A DNA stretch of 35,427 nt, from assembly GCA_007118975.1 (NCBI GenBank), contig SKQO01000114.1, forward strand, positions 1 to 35,427, in the 5' to 3' direction. Shown piece by piece: positions 1 to 8,325 of the stretch. The notes beneath the pieces are model-generated. The model was not told the origin of the DNA. It saw only the letters and a program-made list of their open reading frames with translations, and made no database searches. The stretch is from Halobacteriales archaeon (lineage in GTDB: Archaea > Halobacteriota > Halobacteria > Halobacteriales > SKNY01). A program made the position numbers and the translations under genes. Position 1 is the first letter of the stretch; each line of letters starts with the position of its first letter.

Positions 1-547
1 GAGAGAGATCGATAACGATCCCCAACTCGTTCAGTTCGGCGACGAGTCGCCGCCCGAAGTTCGAGAGGCCGGGGTCGACGCGCTCACAACAGCCCGCGCC
101 GACGTAGTTCAGCGAGTTGTACGTGAGCTGGATCGTTCGCACTCCCAGCCGATGCACCGCATTGAGCAAGCCAAACTCCTCATCGAGAATCATCCGATCG
201 CTCGGGACGATCGGCATCGTATCCTGGAAGGCCAGCAGAATCGAGACTCTGTTCACCTCCTTTGCCCGGCGAATGTCCTCGGCTGATTCCGCGAGCAGGT
301 ATCGCTCGGGCTGGCCCCGGACGAGTCGTCGAATCCGTTCGATCTTCTCCGTCGCGGCCGGGAAGGACACCCGACTGCCGGCGGTAATGTTGGCTGCCGT
401 CACGCCCCCACGCTGGAGGTGGTCGGTGTACTCGTCGTCATCGAGATAGGCGGTGGTGGGAACACAGCCGTCGATCACGATCGACCGGTCGTGGAGGCGT
501 CGGGCCCGTGTTTCCTCGTCCGCCGAGAGGTTGAGTGATTCGCGCAT
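1..547 (-). CDS. M19 (renal dipeptidase-like) family protein, 3' end beyond window
   Basis: The first 182 codons are visible and the gene runs off the left edge. The M19 signature lies at about residues 131-180, with the pieces GVRTIQLTYN and GLSNFGRRLVAELNELGI. The family hydrolyses dipeptides with a binuclear zinc centre. The usual N-terminal His-x-Asp metal motif is absent: after VIDG the sequence reads CVPTT. The region that normally supplies the bridging Glu reads LLAFQDT. It may therefore belong to a divergent M19 clade with another substrate. Start: ATG at 547 places the conserved IDG near residue 25, as expected. An in-frame ATG at 616 would add 23 residues of low-complexity sequence and overlap the amidase stop by 11 bases, so coupling is possible. 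It is the last visible gene of the leftward string. Confidence 0.8.
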   Translation of the reverse strand, partial: MRESLNLSADEETRARRLHDRSIVIDGCVPTTAYLDDDEYTDHLQRGGVTAANITAGSRVSFPAATEKIERIRRLVRGQPERYLLAESAEDIRRAKEVNRVSILLAFQDTMPIVPSDRMILDEEFGLLNAVHRLGVRTIQLTYNSLNYVGAGCCERVDPGLSNFGRRLVAELNELGIVIDLS

Positions 548-605
548 TGCCCGGTCTGGTGGGTTCGTTTCCCCGGCAGGGGTTTGGCAGTTGCCCTCGC
601 CTACC

Positions 606-2135
606 TCACGTCTCATGTTCGAGATCCCATCCGACGTCGCGTTCGAAAGCTTCAGCCACCCCGAGGACTGTCTCGTCTTCCCACCGCCCGCCGGCAAACA
701 TGAGTCCGACCGGGAGCCCCTCGACCGCCCCGCACGGAACCGAGATCGCCGGCTGGCCGGTGAGATTGAACGGTTTCGTGTTGAAGGTCCGCTGTGGCGT
801 GTTCGTCTGTGCCAAGTACGATTCGAGGGACTGGTCGGCGAAGGCATCGACCCGCTGGGCGATCTTCGCGCTCGTCGGCAGCGCGAGGACGTCGATCCCG
901 TCCAGTGCTTGCTCGTACGCCTCCGTGATCTCTGGACGTAAATTCTGGGCCATGGCGTGATACCGCCCGAAGTGTTCGTCTGCGAGATACTGACCGAGCA
1001 CGACTGCGTACTTCACCTGCAGTGGGAAATCGTCTCCCCGGGCCCGTCGCCCCTGCGCGAAGTTTTCGAGTGCCTGAATGTCGTACGGCCCGGTCGAGAA
1101 GTGTCCAGCCCCTTCGCTCGTGTAGGAAGCCGCCGCACCTTCGAGCAGAATACACTGTTGGATCAATGGGGCGCGCTCGTGCCACGGAACAGACACACTC
1201 TCGACGGTCGCCCCCGCGGCTGCGAATGCGTCGATCGCGCCTCGAACCGTCTCGTCGACGCCCGCATCGGTAAATTCGAGGCCAAATCCCTCCGTGAGCA
1301 TCCCGATCCTGATATCCTCGGCACTTGGTGGCTCCGGGCGAGAAAAGTCGGTATCCGCGATTGGCGCGGCCGGATCCGCTGGCGCGCCATCTGCCATTAC
1401 CTCGAGCGCCAGCCGACAGTCTGAGACGGCGCGGGCCATCGGGCCGACGTTACTCAGCGTGCTCGTGCGCGAGCCGGGCAAGAGACCGTTCGTCGGGTTG
1501 TACCCGACGCAGCCGCTCCAGGCCGATGGATAACGGATCGAGCCACCGCCGTCGGAACCAATGGCAATGTCAACGTCTCCGGTCACCACGGCGACCGCTG
1601 CCCCCGCGGATGATGCGCCAGCAAAGTGCTCGGGATCGTGCGGATTCGTCACCGGCCCTGACGCCGCCCCCAGGAGCGTGAGCCCGAGTTCGGTGGGGTT
1701 CAACTTCGCAGTTATCGTCCCACCTGCGGCGAGGAGACGTTCGACGACCGTCGCGTCCGTCGAGGGGACATACTCCCCGAAGACGTTCGATCCCCGGCGC
1801 ATCGGAACGCCTGCGACTGGAATGTGATCTTTCACCCCGATCTCGTACCCAGTGAGGGGCCCTTGCGCGGCACCGCTGACCTCACATTTGACGGCATAGG
1901 CGTTGTGCGGGTCCTCGTCCGGCCCGGGGACGTACCCTGGATCACGTCCGTCCAGGATTGTCCGATCCGACGGCTGTGGGATCTCTTCGAGCAGCGCGTG
2001 TAGTTGAAGCGTCTTTTCTGCTGCGCCGACGAACGCGTTCACTTCCTCGTCGCGCAGGTCGAGATAGTGCCGACGGGCGCTTTCGCGTATCTCCACAGCC
2101 GTTGGCGGCCGAACGGACGGGGGGACATCGACCAT
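606..2135 (-). CDS. Amidase signature family hydrolase
   Basis: A 509-residue amidase signature (AS) enzyme that hydrolyses an amide bond through a Ser-cisSer-Lys triad. Candidate residues are Lys102 in GVKDHIPVAGVP, Ser175 in AGASSAG and Ser199 in DGGGSIRYP. The spacing between the two serines matches the family. There is no signal peptide, so it should be cytoplasmic. Start: ATG at 2135 (MVDVPP) leaves a normal N terminus. An open frame continues 84 codons upstream, but it lies across the end of the neighbouring propeller gene and looks non-coding. It sits 94 bases after that gene and just before the M19 gene, which suggests co-transcription and use of an amide or peptide substrate. The substrate (amino-acid amide, acylated amino acid, indole or aryl amide) cannot be told from sequence. 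The Glu-tRNA(Gln) amidotransferase A subunit is less likely because no gatB/gatC neighbour is seen. Confidence 0.9.
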   Translation of the reverse strand: MVDVPPSVRPPTAVEIRESARRHYLDLRDEEVNAFVGAAEKTLQLHALLEEIPQPSDRTILDGRDPGYVPGPDEDPHNAYAVKCEVSGAAQGPLTGYEIGVKDHIPVAGVPMRRGSNVFGEYVPSTDATVVERLLAAGGTITAKLNPTELGLTLLGAASGPVTNPHDPEHFAGASSAGAAVAVVTGDVDIAIGSDGGGSIRYPSAWSGCVGYNPTNGLLPGSRTSTLSNVGPMARAVSDCRLALEVMADGAPADPAAPIADTDFSRPEPPSAEDIRIGMLTEGFGLEFTDAGVDETVRGAIDAFAAAGATVESVSVPWHERAPLIQQCILLEGAAASYTSEGAGHFSTGPYDIQALENFAQGRRARGDDFPLQVKYAVVLGQYLADEHFGRYHAMAQNLRPEITEAYEQALDGIDVLALPTSAKIAQRVDAFADQSLESYLAQTNTPQRTFNTKPFNLTGQPAISVPCGAVEGLPVGLMFAGGRWEDETVLGVAEAFERDVGWDLEHET

Positions 2136-2229
2136 CGAGCATACCACTACCGGGCACTGCCAAAACCGTACCGAGCGACGTGCCTCGGTAGGCATACAAG
2201 CGTGGAATCGCCCGTACCCGGGCGGCTGG

Positions 2230-3351
2230 TCAGGGTAATCCGTCGCCCAAGATGAGGAGATTTCCCATCGACGCATCCCCGGAGAGTTCGGAGACGTAGA
2301 TTCTGTTACCGTCGGATACGACGTCTGAAAGTCGTTCGTCCCACTCGAACACCTCGACGAGGGACAAGTCCGTGGGATCACGTGCATCGATCTCGGCGAC
2401 CGTTTTCGTCGGGGCGCTTTGGGTCGTGTACAGGTGATCCCCGACGATGGTGATACCGTGGGAATTCGCCAGATCCGGACCGGTCAGATGGTCGAGCTCT
2501 TGCATGTCCATCGGGTCCGAGATGTCCACGCTAACGACCCCGTTCTCATCGCGTGCGCAGACGAACACCACGTCGTCCCGCACTTCGACGAAGCGCGCGT
2601 CGTCCAATCCAGAGGAGGTATACCAGTTCAGCATTCGTGGCCGTTCTGGATCAGCGATGTCGACGGCGACAAGGGCGCCGGGTGCATCATAGCGCCCTCT
2701 GACCTGATCGACGACAAACGCGATATCGTCAACCAGTGCCACATCTCGAGCCTCGATGAATTCCTCCACAACGCCAATGATTTCCGGGGAAGCGGGTTCG
2801 GTCACGTCCACGATGTCGAACGAGCCAATAGCCGTATCGGCGATGTCACCTCGGTTACACAGGTAGGCCAGGCCGTCCCGGGCGGCGAGATCCCAGTACC
2901 CACCCTTCGTTGGGGTATTCCGGATCGCCCCCACTTCAACGAGGGCTGTCGGGTCCGACGCATCGACGACAACGAAGCGATGATCGTCGGGATCGACCCC
3001 GTAAACCAGGTCGCCATCGAACACGGTAGCGGTGACGGCGTCGAGTGAGGTGTCGATTGCCCCCGCCACGATCGGGTCGGTCCCTTTGGAGAGATCGATC
3101 ACCCCGATCTCACCGTGACCCCGGTTTGATACCGACAACCGTCCCTCGTCGTACTCGCCGAGCCAACCACCCACAATTTCGTCCGTAAGGGTCGTCTGTA
3201 ACGTCATGCGGACCGGCCCCCGTTGTCGTTGCCATCCCGTGACGGCCAGATTCCCCAGCATGCCGCCACCGACTCCTGCCAGCATCGCTCGTCTGGACAG
3301 CCGGGAACACTCTCGCGACTGTCGGTCCGATTCCCCCGTTCCGGTGCTCAC
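2230..3351 (-). CDS. Twin-arginine exported LVIVD-repeat beta-propeller protein
   Basis: A 373-residue protein. It starts with a twin-arginine signal (SRLSRRAMLAGVGGG, Arg20-Arg21) and so is probably exported folded. There is no lipobox Cys. The rest consists of about seven repeats of the type V-x-V-V-D-x-(S/A)-D-P-x-x-P followed by a predicted strand, as in GVIDLSKGTDP, FVVVDASDPTAL, DIVDVTEPASP and VAVDIADPERP. This is the LVIVD propeller family, which probably acts as a binding scaffold with no known catalytic residues. The start is GTG at 3351. It overlaps the upstream small gene by four bases (GTGA), so translation is probably coupled. The amidase follows 94 bases downstream. The role is unknown; a surface protein presenting or binding the substrate of the downstream hydrolases is one possibility. 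Confidence 0.85.
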   Translation of the reverse strand: MSTGTGESDRQSRECSRLSRRAMLAGVGGGMLGNLAVTGWQRQRGPVRMTLQTTLTDEIVGGWLGEYDEGRLSVSNRGHGEIGVIDLSKGTDPIVAGAIDTSLDAVTATVFDGDLVYGVDPDDHRFVVVDASDPTALVEVGAIRNTPTKGGYWDLAARDGLAYLCNRGDIADTAIGSFDIVDVTEPASPEIIGVVEEFIEARDVALVDDIAFVVDQVRGRYDAPGALVAVDIADPERPRMLNWYTSSGLDDARFVEVRDDVVFVCARDENGVVSVDISDPMDMQELDHLTGPDLANSHGITIVGDHLYTTQSAPTKTVAEIDARDPTDLSLVEVFEWDERLSDVVSDGNRIYVSELSGDASMGNLLILGDGLP

Positions 3352-3599
3352 GGGTGTCCTCCCGGCATGACTAGCCAGAAAACATCGACGAGGGAAACCC
3401 CTGCTAGTGCCAGCCCCCCACCGACGAGGAATCCGACCGCCGCCCCGATCAGCACGTTGACCCGATCGCGATCCATCCCGTGATGCTCCCCATCTGTCGG
3501 TAAGTACGACACGATCTGCTGGCGTCCGGGAACGAGCAACAACTCGCTCGGGTGACCCCCCACGAAACAGGCAATGTCACCTGTCATAGAATCCGGCAC
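3348..3599 (-). CDS. Small membrane protein, first gene of the leftward string
   Basis: An 83-residue reading frame with a hydrophobic C-terminal half. The segments VLIGAAVGFLVGGGLALAG and VSLVDVFWLVM could form one long or two short transmembrane helices. The stop TGA shares four bases with the GTG start of the propeller gene, which is the best argument that the frame is used. An internal ATG at 3476 (MDRDRVNV) would give a 42-residue version that is almost only the membrane segment; I cannot decide between the two starts. The first start is 50 bases from the divergent ATP-grasp gene. I recognise no family. It might anchor or assist the exported propeller protein, which is inference from the overlap only. 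Confidence 0.55.
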   Translation of the reverse strand: MPDSMTGDIACFVGGHPSELLLVPGRQQIVSYLPTDGEHHGMDRDRVNVLIGAAVGFLVGGGLALAGVSLVDVFWLVMPGGHP

Positions 3600-3620
3600 A
3601 CAATGCCGAAATCGGCTGTC

Positions 3621-3627
3621 TTTTTCG
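3621..3627 (+). promoter_or_regulatory. TATA-like box of the ATP-grasp gene
   Basis: TTTTTCG lies 23-29 bases before the ATG at 3650, in the short divergent region. This spacing suits a leaderless archaeal transcript. Confidence 0.4.
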
Positions 3628-3649
3628 ACGGCTCACCCTGTCAGTTACA

Positions 3650-4921
3650 ATGAACGACCGATTCAGATCTCACGGCGACTTGCTGGACGTCTTGGCGGAT
3701 CGTTCATTCGACCACCCCCCGGCGCTCGTCTGTAATGCTCACGTCACCGGGCTGGGGGTGGCGCGGGCGCTTTCCGCCCACGATATTCCCGTCGTTGCGA
3801 TCGATCGCAACGGGGACGGAGTGGCACCGGGCTCGAGGGCGGTCGAGGTGGCGGGGCAGGTAACGTACCCACTGGATGATCTCGCCGGCTTTCGTGGGGA
3901 TGTCGAGGCGATTGTCGAGGCCATCGGACAACCCGTGGTTGCCTTCCCGTGTATGGACGAGTGGGTCCATGCATTCGCGCAGTCCACGCCGGCAGGTGTC
4001 AAGCTCCCCTTTGCGGACCAGGACGTGATCGACAGGGTGCTCGATAAAACGTCCCTGTACGCGCTGGCCGAAACTCTCGACGTTCCGTATCCCGAAACAT
4101 ATCGAATCGAAGAGACGGTATCCGAGGCGGGTACCCCTGGACCACCCCTCCGGAGTGCCGAGGAGGCGTCCTCGAACCTCGAGTTCCCGTTCGTGATCAA
4201 ACCGGCACTCAAACGGCAATTCGAAGAAGCAATCGGGACGAACGTGTTGGAGGTGGCCGATGCGGATGAATTCAACGACGTGGTCGCGCTAGCGGCCGAG
4301 GAAGGGATCACCGTGATGGCGCAGGAGCGCGTTGATGTTGCCATCGGCGAGGATCGATCCGTTGTCTCATTCGTCCCCCCGGCTTCCGTCGAGGCGTCGA
4401 TGTCGCTCGTGGGTAATCCCCAGCGATATCCGCCAGGATTCGGAACATCCTGTCTGGTCGACCCCGTCGAGGATGAGCGGCTTCAATCACGGGCGCTCGC
4501 CGTGCTTCACGAGGCCGGCTACCACGGCATCAGTGAGAGTGAATTCGTCTACGACCGGAACCGGCAGGAGTACGTGCTACTCGACGTCAATACCCGCCCG
4601 TGGAAATGGATCGGGCTTCCGGTTGCAGCCGGGAGGAACCTACCCATGGCGGCGTACGCAGCTGTTACGGATGCGACGTACGAACTCTCGCCACGAGACG
4701 ACGTGAAGTGGGTGTATCTGCTCGATTACGTGAAGCTGGTGAACGGGCCGGACGGGATCGGCGACCTGCTCACGCGTGACGAGTGGCTTTCGATCGTCGA
4801 CGCTGCCCAGAGTACTACCACGCGAGTGGTCCCGGGGGTGTTGGATTTGGGCGATCCCGAGCCGATGTACCAGTTACTCCAGACCGAGTTTGGCGACACC
4901 GAATACTACTGTTCCTGCTAA
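3650..4921 (+). CDS. ATP-grasp carboxylate ligase (COG3919-like)
   Basis: A 423-residue cytoplasmic enzyme of the ATP-grasp fold, which activates a carboxylate as acyl phosphate and joins it to an amine or thiol. An N-terminal Rossmann-like domain occupies about residues 22-115 (LVCNAHVTGLGVARAL). The ATP-grasp domain includes FPFVIKPAL with Lys184, the hinge region around QERV (226-229), metal-binding acids at Glu296/Glu298 and Asp312, and Asn314 with Arg316 in LLDVNTRPWKWIG. The usual Glu of the second metal site is Asp312 here. The layout resembles COG3919 predicted carboligases and D-aspartate ligase-like proteins. It is transcribed alone, divergent from the propeller-amidase-dipeptidase string. 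Joining an amino acid to a sugar acid or a peptide is a guess from that neighbourhood. Confidence 0.8.
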   Translation: MNDRFRSHGDLLDVLADRSFDHPPALVCNAHVTGLGVARALSAHDIPVVAIDRNGDGVAPGSRAVEVAGQVTYPLDDLAGFRGDVEAIVEAIGQPVVAFPCMDEWVHAFAQSTPAGVKLPFADQDVIDRVLDKTSLYALAETLDVPYPETYRIEETVSEAGTPGPPLRSAEEASSNLEFPFVIKPALKRQFEEAIGTNVLEVADADEFNDVVALAAEEGITVMAQERVDVAIGEDRSVVSFVPPASVEASMSLVGNPQRYPPGFGTSCLVDPVEDERLQSRALAVLHEAGYHGISESEFVYDRNRQEYVLLDVNTRPWKWIGLPVAAGRNLPMAAYAAVTDATYELSPRDDVKWVYLLDYVKLVNGPDGIGDLLTRDEWLSIVDAAQSTTTRVVPGVLDLGDPEPMYQLLQTEFGDTEYYCSC

Positions 4922-4990
4922 CTCCCGACGCGGGGCACTGTCCATCGGGCCCGAGAACTTTCGACGGCTACGCGACGCAAGCGAACACGT

Positions 4991-5194
4991 TCAGCGTCGG
5001 CTTCGCTGAATCGCGATGTAGGATCCACTGCCGACGAGGAGCAACAGCGTCCCCCAGATCACCATGGATCCTGGAATCGCTCCTTCTCGAATCGTAAATC
5101 CACCCAGGATGAGTAGAAGGCCTGCAAGTGCGATTTTCAACGAAAGCAAGTCCCGAATCGCCGCAAGTACCGGACCGGCTCGATCGGGTAACAC
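4991..5194 (-). CDS. Small two-helix membrane protein
   Basis: A 67-residue frame with two hydrophobic stretches, LSLKIALAGLLLILGGF and MVIWGTLLLLVGSGSYIAI, and a basic tail (QRSRR). The GTG at 5194 is the only start codon in a frame that stays open for about 39 more codons upstream (to near 5310), so the true N terminus could lie further out with an unusual start. It is convergent with the ATP-grasp gene. No family is recognised. Short predicted integral membrane proteins of this kind are common in haloarchaea. The 5195-5436 stretch behind it holds no other gene I can support. Confidence 0.5.
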   Translation of the reverse strand: MLPDRAGPVLAAIRDLLSLKIALAGLLLILGGFTIREGAIPGSMVIWGTLLLLVGSGSYIAIQRSRR

Positions 5195-5405
5195 CTCGGC
5201 GAGGTCGATCAGTAATTGCTTCGCCGAGGCGTAGATATGCCTGCCGGAATAGACTGGTGATAGATTGACGTGAGGGCCCCAGCGACAAACGACGCCCAGG
5301 CTGAGAACCTATGAGTAGGCCTCCAGACCCTGTTGTCAATCTCACAGATGCGGTTGAGCCACACATCCGTCACTTTTACGCGATTGCTACGTGGCGGGCG
5401 GTAAG

Positions 5406-5413
5406 TTTAATTC
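5406..5413 (+). promoter_or_regulatory. TATA-like box of solute-binding protein gene 1
   Basis: TTTAATTC lies 24-31 bases before the ATG at 5437 and is a clear AT island in GC-rich DNA, consistent with a leaderless transcript. Confidence 0.55.
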
Positions 5414-5436
5414 TAGGCTGACCAAGACCGTAAGGC

Positions 5437-7314
5437 ATGTCGTCAGCTGGCCACTTTCCCGCGATGTCATCGGTCGGTCGGCGCACCTGGTTGAAAGGGC
5501 TTGCCGGCGCCGGCGGGGCGGGCGTATTAGCCGGTTGTTTCGGCGAAGAGGATGACATCGATGATGTGGCTGATGTTGATGAACCGGTGGCCCCTGACGC
5601 CGAAATCGACGAGAAGTTTGTCCTCCCGGCAGTGGGGGACCTTGACCTCGCCCATTTCAACACGTGGAGTCAGGATCACAACCTGTTCTATGAGATTAGA
5701 CTTCTCTGGGATGGATTGACGTATTTTAAGCCAGTCACGGATGCATTCGAGCCGGAACTTGCCACCGATTGGGACTTCGACATGGATGAGGGACTTCTCA
5801 CGATCGACATCCGCGAGGGGATCGAGTGGCACAACGGGAACGCGCTAACGGCCGACGATGTCGCAAATCATTTCAAACTCGCCGAGGTCTGGGGCGACCC
5901 CCTGTGGGATCATGCAACGGCTGTCCATACGCCGGACGAGCACGTCCTCGCGTTGGAATTCGAGCCGGTCGCTCAGTCCCTCATCAAACATCTGTTCTTG
6001 GGCGATACATTCGCTCACTTCATTTCCACCCACCCGGATCTCCACCGCGAATTCATCGAACGTTACGAGGACGGCGATGACCACGCTACGATTCAAGAGG
6101 ATTTAGCGAATTTCTCGATCGATGGAAATGAGGCCATGGAAGCAGGCATCGGACACGGTCCCGTCGAGCTCGTCAATGTGACAGAATCCAGACTCGATTT
6201 CGAACGATACGATGACTATCCGACCGGCTGGAAAGGCGACAACGACATGAACTGGTCGGGATTCGTGTCGATTGATTTCGGTGACACGGAGGCTGCGTTC
6301 CACGAGGCAACCGCCCTTGAGACCATCCACGGATTCACTGGGGATACGTCCGCAGAGCTGCGTGCGACGATGGCCGATCACTGGAACGTCATCATGCATC
6401 CTCAAGTGTCATTCCAGGCAATCCAATTCAGTCCCGACTCGCTATGGGGGGAAAACACGGAGAAAGGCCGTGCCCTGAGACAGGCGATCGCCTACATGTT
6501 CGATCCTGAGGAGTACGTGCACGCGTTAGGTGAGGAGATCGCCGATTTACCCGATCCGAATAACGTTACCGGACTGAACCGAGACATGGACGAGCAATGG
6601 CTTTCGGATGTTCTCGGTTCGTTTACCAGTTACGGGAGCACAGCCGACGGCTGGGTGATGGAAGAGGAAGCCGAACAGAAGATGAACGAGGCGGGCTTCG
6701 AGCGCGAGGGGGAGGAATGGGTCGAAACAGACGCCGGCAATCGGCTCGAAGTGGACATCCTGTTCCCGATCAACTGGGATGGGCTGGTTCGGTCGAACGA
6801 GAACGTGCTCGAACAGTTCAATCGCTTTGGCATCGCCGCCGAGGGAAACGGGCAAGACAGTACGACGATGGCGAGCGAACTCATGCCTGCACACGATTTT
6901 GATGTGGCCGTCTTCAGCACCGGTCCGGCTACCTGGAACCCTGCTTCCAGTTATCGGGAAACGATCGGGTCTGTCTCTGCAGCTGACACCGCCCGATACA
7001 ACAACGAGCTGAGTGAGGTAGACGTTCCTTGGCCGCCCGGCGATTCAACCAACGATATCCAGACGGTCGACGTGGACGCTAAAATCCGGGGAATGATGCG
7101 GTCCAAGGATGACACCGATATGAAAGAATATGTGGAGGAGCTGGCTTGGGTCTACAATCAGTGGGTACACGGCATCCAGTGTCTACACGCCTACCGAATA
7201 AATTACGTCGCAACGGACAAATGGGAGTGGGAATACTCACCAGAGGATTCGATCATGAAATCCGAGCAGCCCTGGGCCCACCACACCAGAGCGGGGACGT
7301 TGCACGGGCGGTAG
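5437..7314 (+). CDS. ABC transporter solute-binding lipoprotein, family 5 (1)
   Basis: A 625-residue extracellular binding protein. The N terminus has a twin-arginine signal (Arg15-Arg16 in GRRTWLKGL) and a lipobox LAGC with Cys34, followed by a very acidic linker. It should be exported by Tat and lipid-anchored to the outer face of the membrane. The mature part matches the peptide/nickel/oligosaccharide-binding family 5 fold, with the typical block LTIDIREGIEWHNGNALTAD near residue 130. A second in-frame ATG at 5464 (MSSVGRR) is a possible start. No permease or ATPase gene is next to it, so it must work with components encoded elsewhere or act alone. The ligand may be an oligopeptide or oligosaccharide; the family does not settle this. 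Confidence 0.9.
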   Translation: MSSAGHFPAMSSVGRRTWLKGLAGAGGAGVLAGCFGEEDDIDDVADVDEPVAPDAEIDEKFVLPAVGDLDLAHFNTWSQDHNLFYEIRLLWDGLTYFKPVTDAFEPELATDWDFDMDEGLLTIDIREGIEWHNGNALTADDVANHFKLAEVWGDPLWDHATAVHTPDEHVLALEFEPVAQSLIKHLFLGDTFAHFISTHPDLHREFIERYEDGDDHATIQEDLANFSIDGNEAMEAGIGHGPVELVNVTESRLDFERYDDYPTGWKGDNDMNWSGFVSIDFGDTEAAFHEATALETIHGFTGDTSAELRATMADHWNVIMHPQVSFQAIQFSPDSLWGENTEKGRALRQAIAYMFDPEEYVHALGEEIADLPDPNNVTGLNRDMDEQWLSDVLGSFTSYGSTADGWVMEEEAEQKMNEAGFEREGEEWVETDAGNRLEVDILFPINWDGLVRSNENVLEQFNRFGIAAEGNGQDSTTMASELMPAHDFDVAVFSTGPATWNPASSYRETIGSVSAADTARYNNELSEVDVPWPPGDSTNDIQTVDVDAKIRGMMRSKDDTDMKEYVEELAWVYNQWVHGIQCLHAYRINYVATDKWEWEYSPEDSIMKSEQPWAHHTRAGTLHGR

Positions 7315-7431
7315 GCCGTCTTCCGAGCGAATTGGTGAGACGTACTGCAGGGAAATGGGCGATGGTAATCTCCCTTGGACACTGTATCGGAACACGGTAA
7401 CTCCGATCCCGGAAGCTGACCTCCCGATGTG

Positions 7432-8091
7432 TCATTTCTCCCCCAACAGCTCCGGCAGCTCCCAAAGGCTTTCGATAACATAGGCCGGCTCGTCGGTTGG
7501 GATGCCGTTGTGCGACCGCTGGAGATACGCCGCATCGATCCCGGCAGCCCGGGCCGCCTCGATATCCGTTTGCTGATCGCCGATGTAGAGGGCCCGATCC
7601 GTATCGAGATCTTCCAGAGCAGTAGTTATCATCGCAGGGTTTGGTTTCATGCGTCTGAGCCCTTCGATCGTCGGAGGTCGACCATAGATGGCCTCGAGGG
7701 CGTCCGTTAACATACCAGACCGCGCCACGTGCTCGACCGTGGCCTGCTGGTTGTTGCTTACCACGGCGAGCCGGTACTCGGGTGTCAGCCTGTTGATCGT
7801 GCCGACATCGGTGTAAAAGCGTTTGCCCCCCTCGTCGATGAGTTCACGTTGTGATTGGCTGACGGCACGTTCTCGCGCTCGCCAGAGCTCATTCGGTACT
7901 AATTCGTAGGCCATGGCGATTTCCGTAATCTCGTCGATCGATCCATCGGCGATAGCTGCGATAGCATCGGGGCCGGGGTCACGGACACCGAGGGATGTAA
8001 ACGTCTTCTCGGCAGCGACCTGCACCGTCTCCCTGTCGGTCGGTGTCACCAGCACGCCGTCGCTATCGAAGACGACTGCGTCATATGTCAT
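7432..8091 (-). CDS. HAD-superfamily phosphatase
   Basis: A 219-residue haloacid dehalogenase-like hydrolase. Motif I is VVFDSDGVLV (nucleophile Asp9, acid Asp11). Motif II is Ser112 in VVSNNQ, motif III is Lys149 in RMKPNP, and motif IV is YIGDQQTDIEAA with Asp172 and Asp176. An alpha-helical cap lies between motifs I and II, as in the phosphoglycolate phosphatase/beta-phosphoglucomutase subfamily. It is cytoplasmic and probably dephosphorylates a small metabolite such as a sugar phosphate. Start: ATG at 8091 begins MTYDAVVFD; seven upstream codons in frame are ignored because motif I would then sit unusually far in. It is convergent with solute-binding protein 1. The 117 bases between them show no clear terminator. 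Confidence 0.88.
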   Translation of the reverse strand: MTYDAVVFDSDGVLVTPTDRETVQVAAEKTFTSLGVRDPGPDAIAAIADGSIDEITEIAMAYELVPNELWRARERAVSQSQRELIDEGGKRFYTDVGTINRLTPEYRLAVVSNNQQATVEHVARSGMLTDALEAIYGRPPTIEGLRRMKPNPAMITTALEDLDTDRALYIGDQQTDIEAARAAGIDAAYLQRSHNGIPTDEPAYVIESLWELPELLGEK

Positions 8092-8325
8092 TGCTGATCG
8101 AGTTGCTTTCAAGCAATGACACGACAGCGACGCCTATCCAGTCTTCGATATCCACCAATCCGAAACAGGTCACCCCTTCGCCACCACTTGCGGGTCTAAT
8201 CGAGAGCGATTCGCTATGACGTCGTGTCAACACGCCCATAACGACGGTCCACCAACCGACAACCCGATGATAAGCGTCCTGACTCCGATTGCCCACGGGC
8301 CCGGGAAGATACCTGCGATTCCCCC

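Noticed and set aside
2136-2387. N-terminal extension of the amidase by 84 codons
   Set aside because: The extra residues are Ser/Pro/Arg-rich, do not look like the family, and overlap the end of the propeller gene; MVDVPP at 2135 is a normal start.
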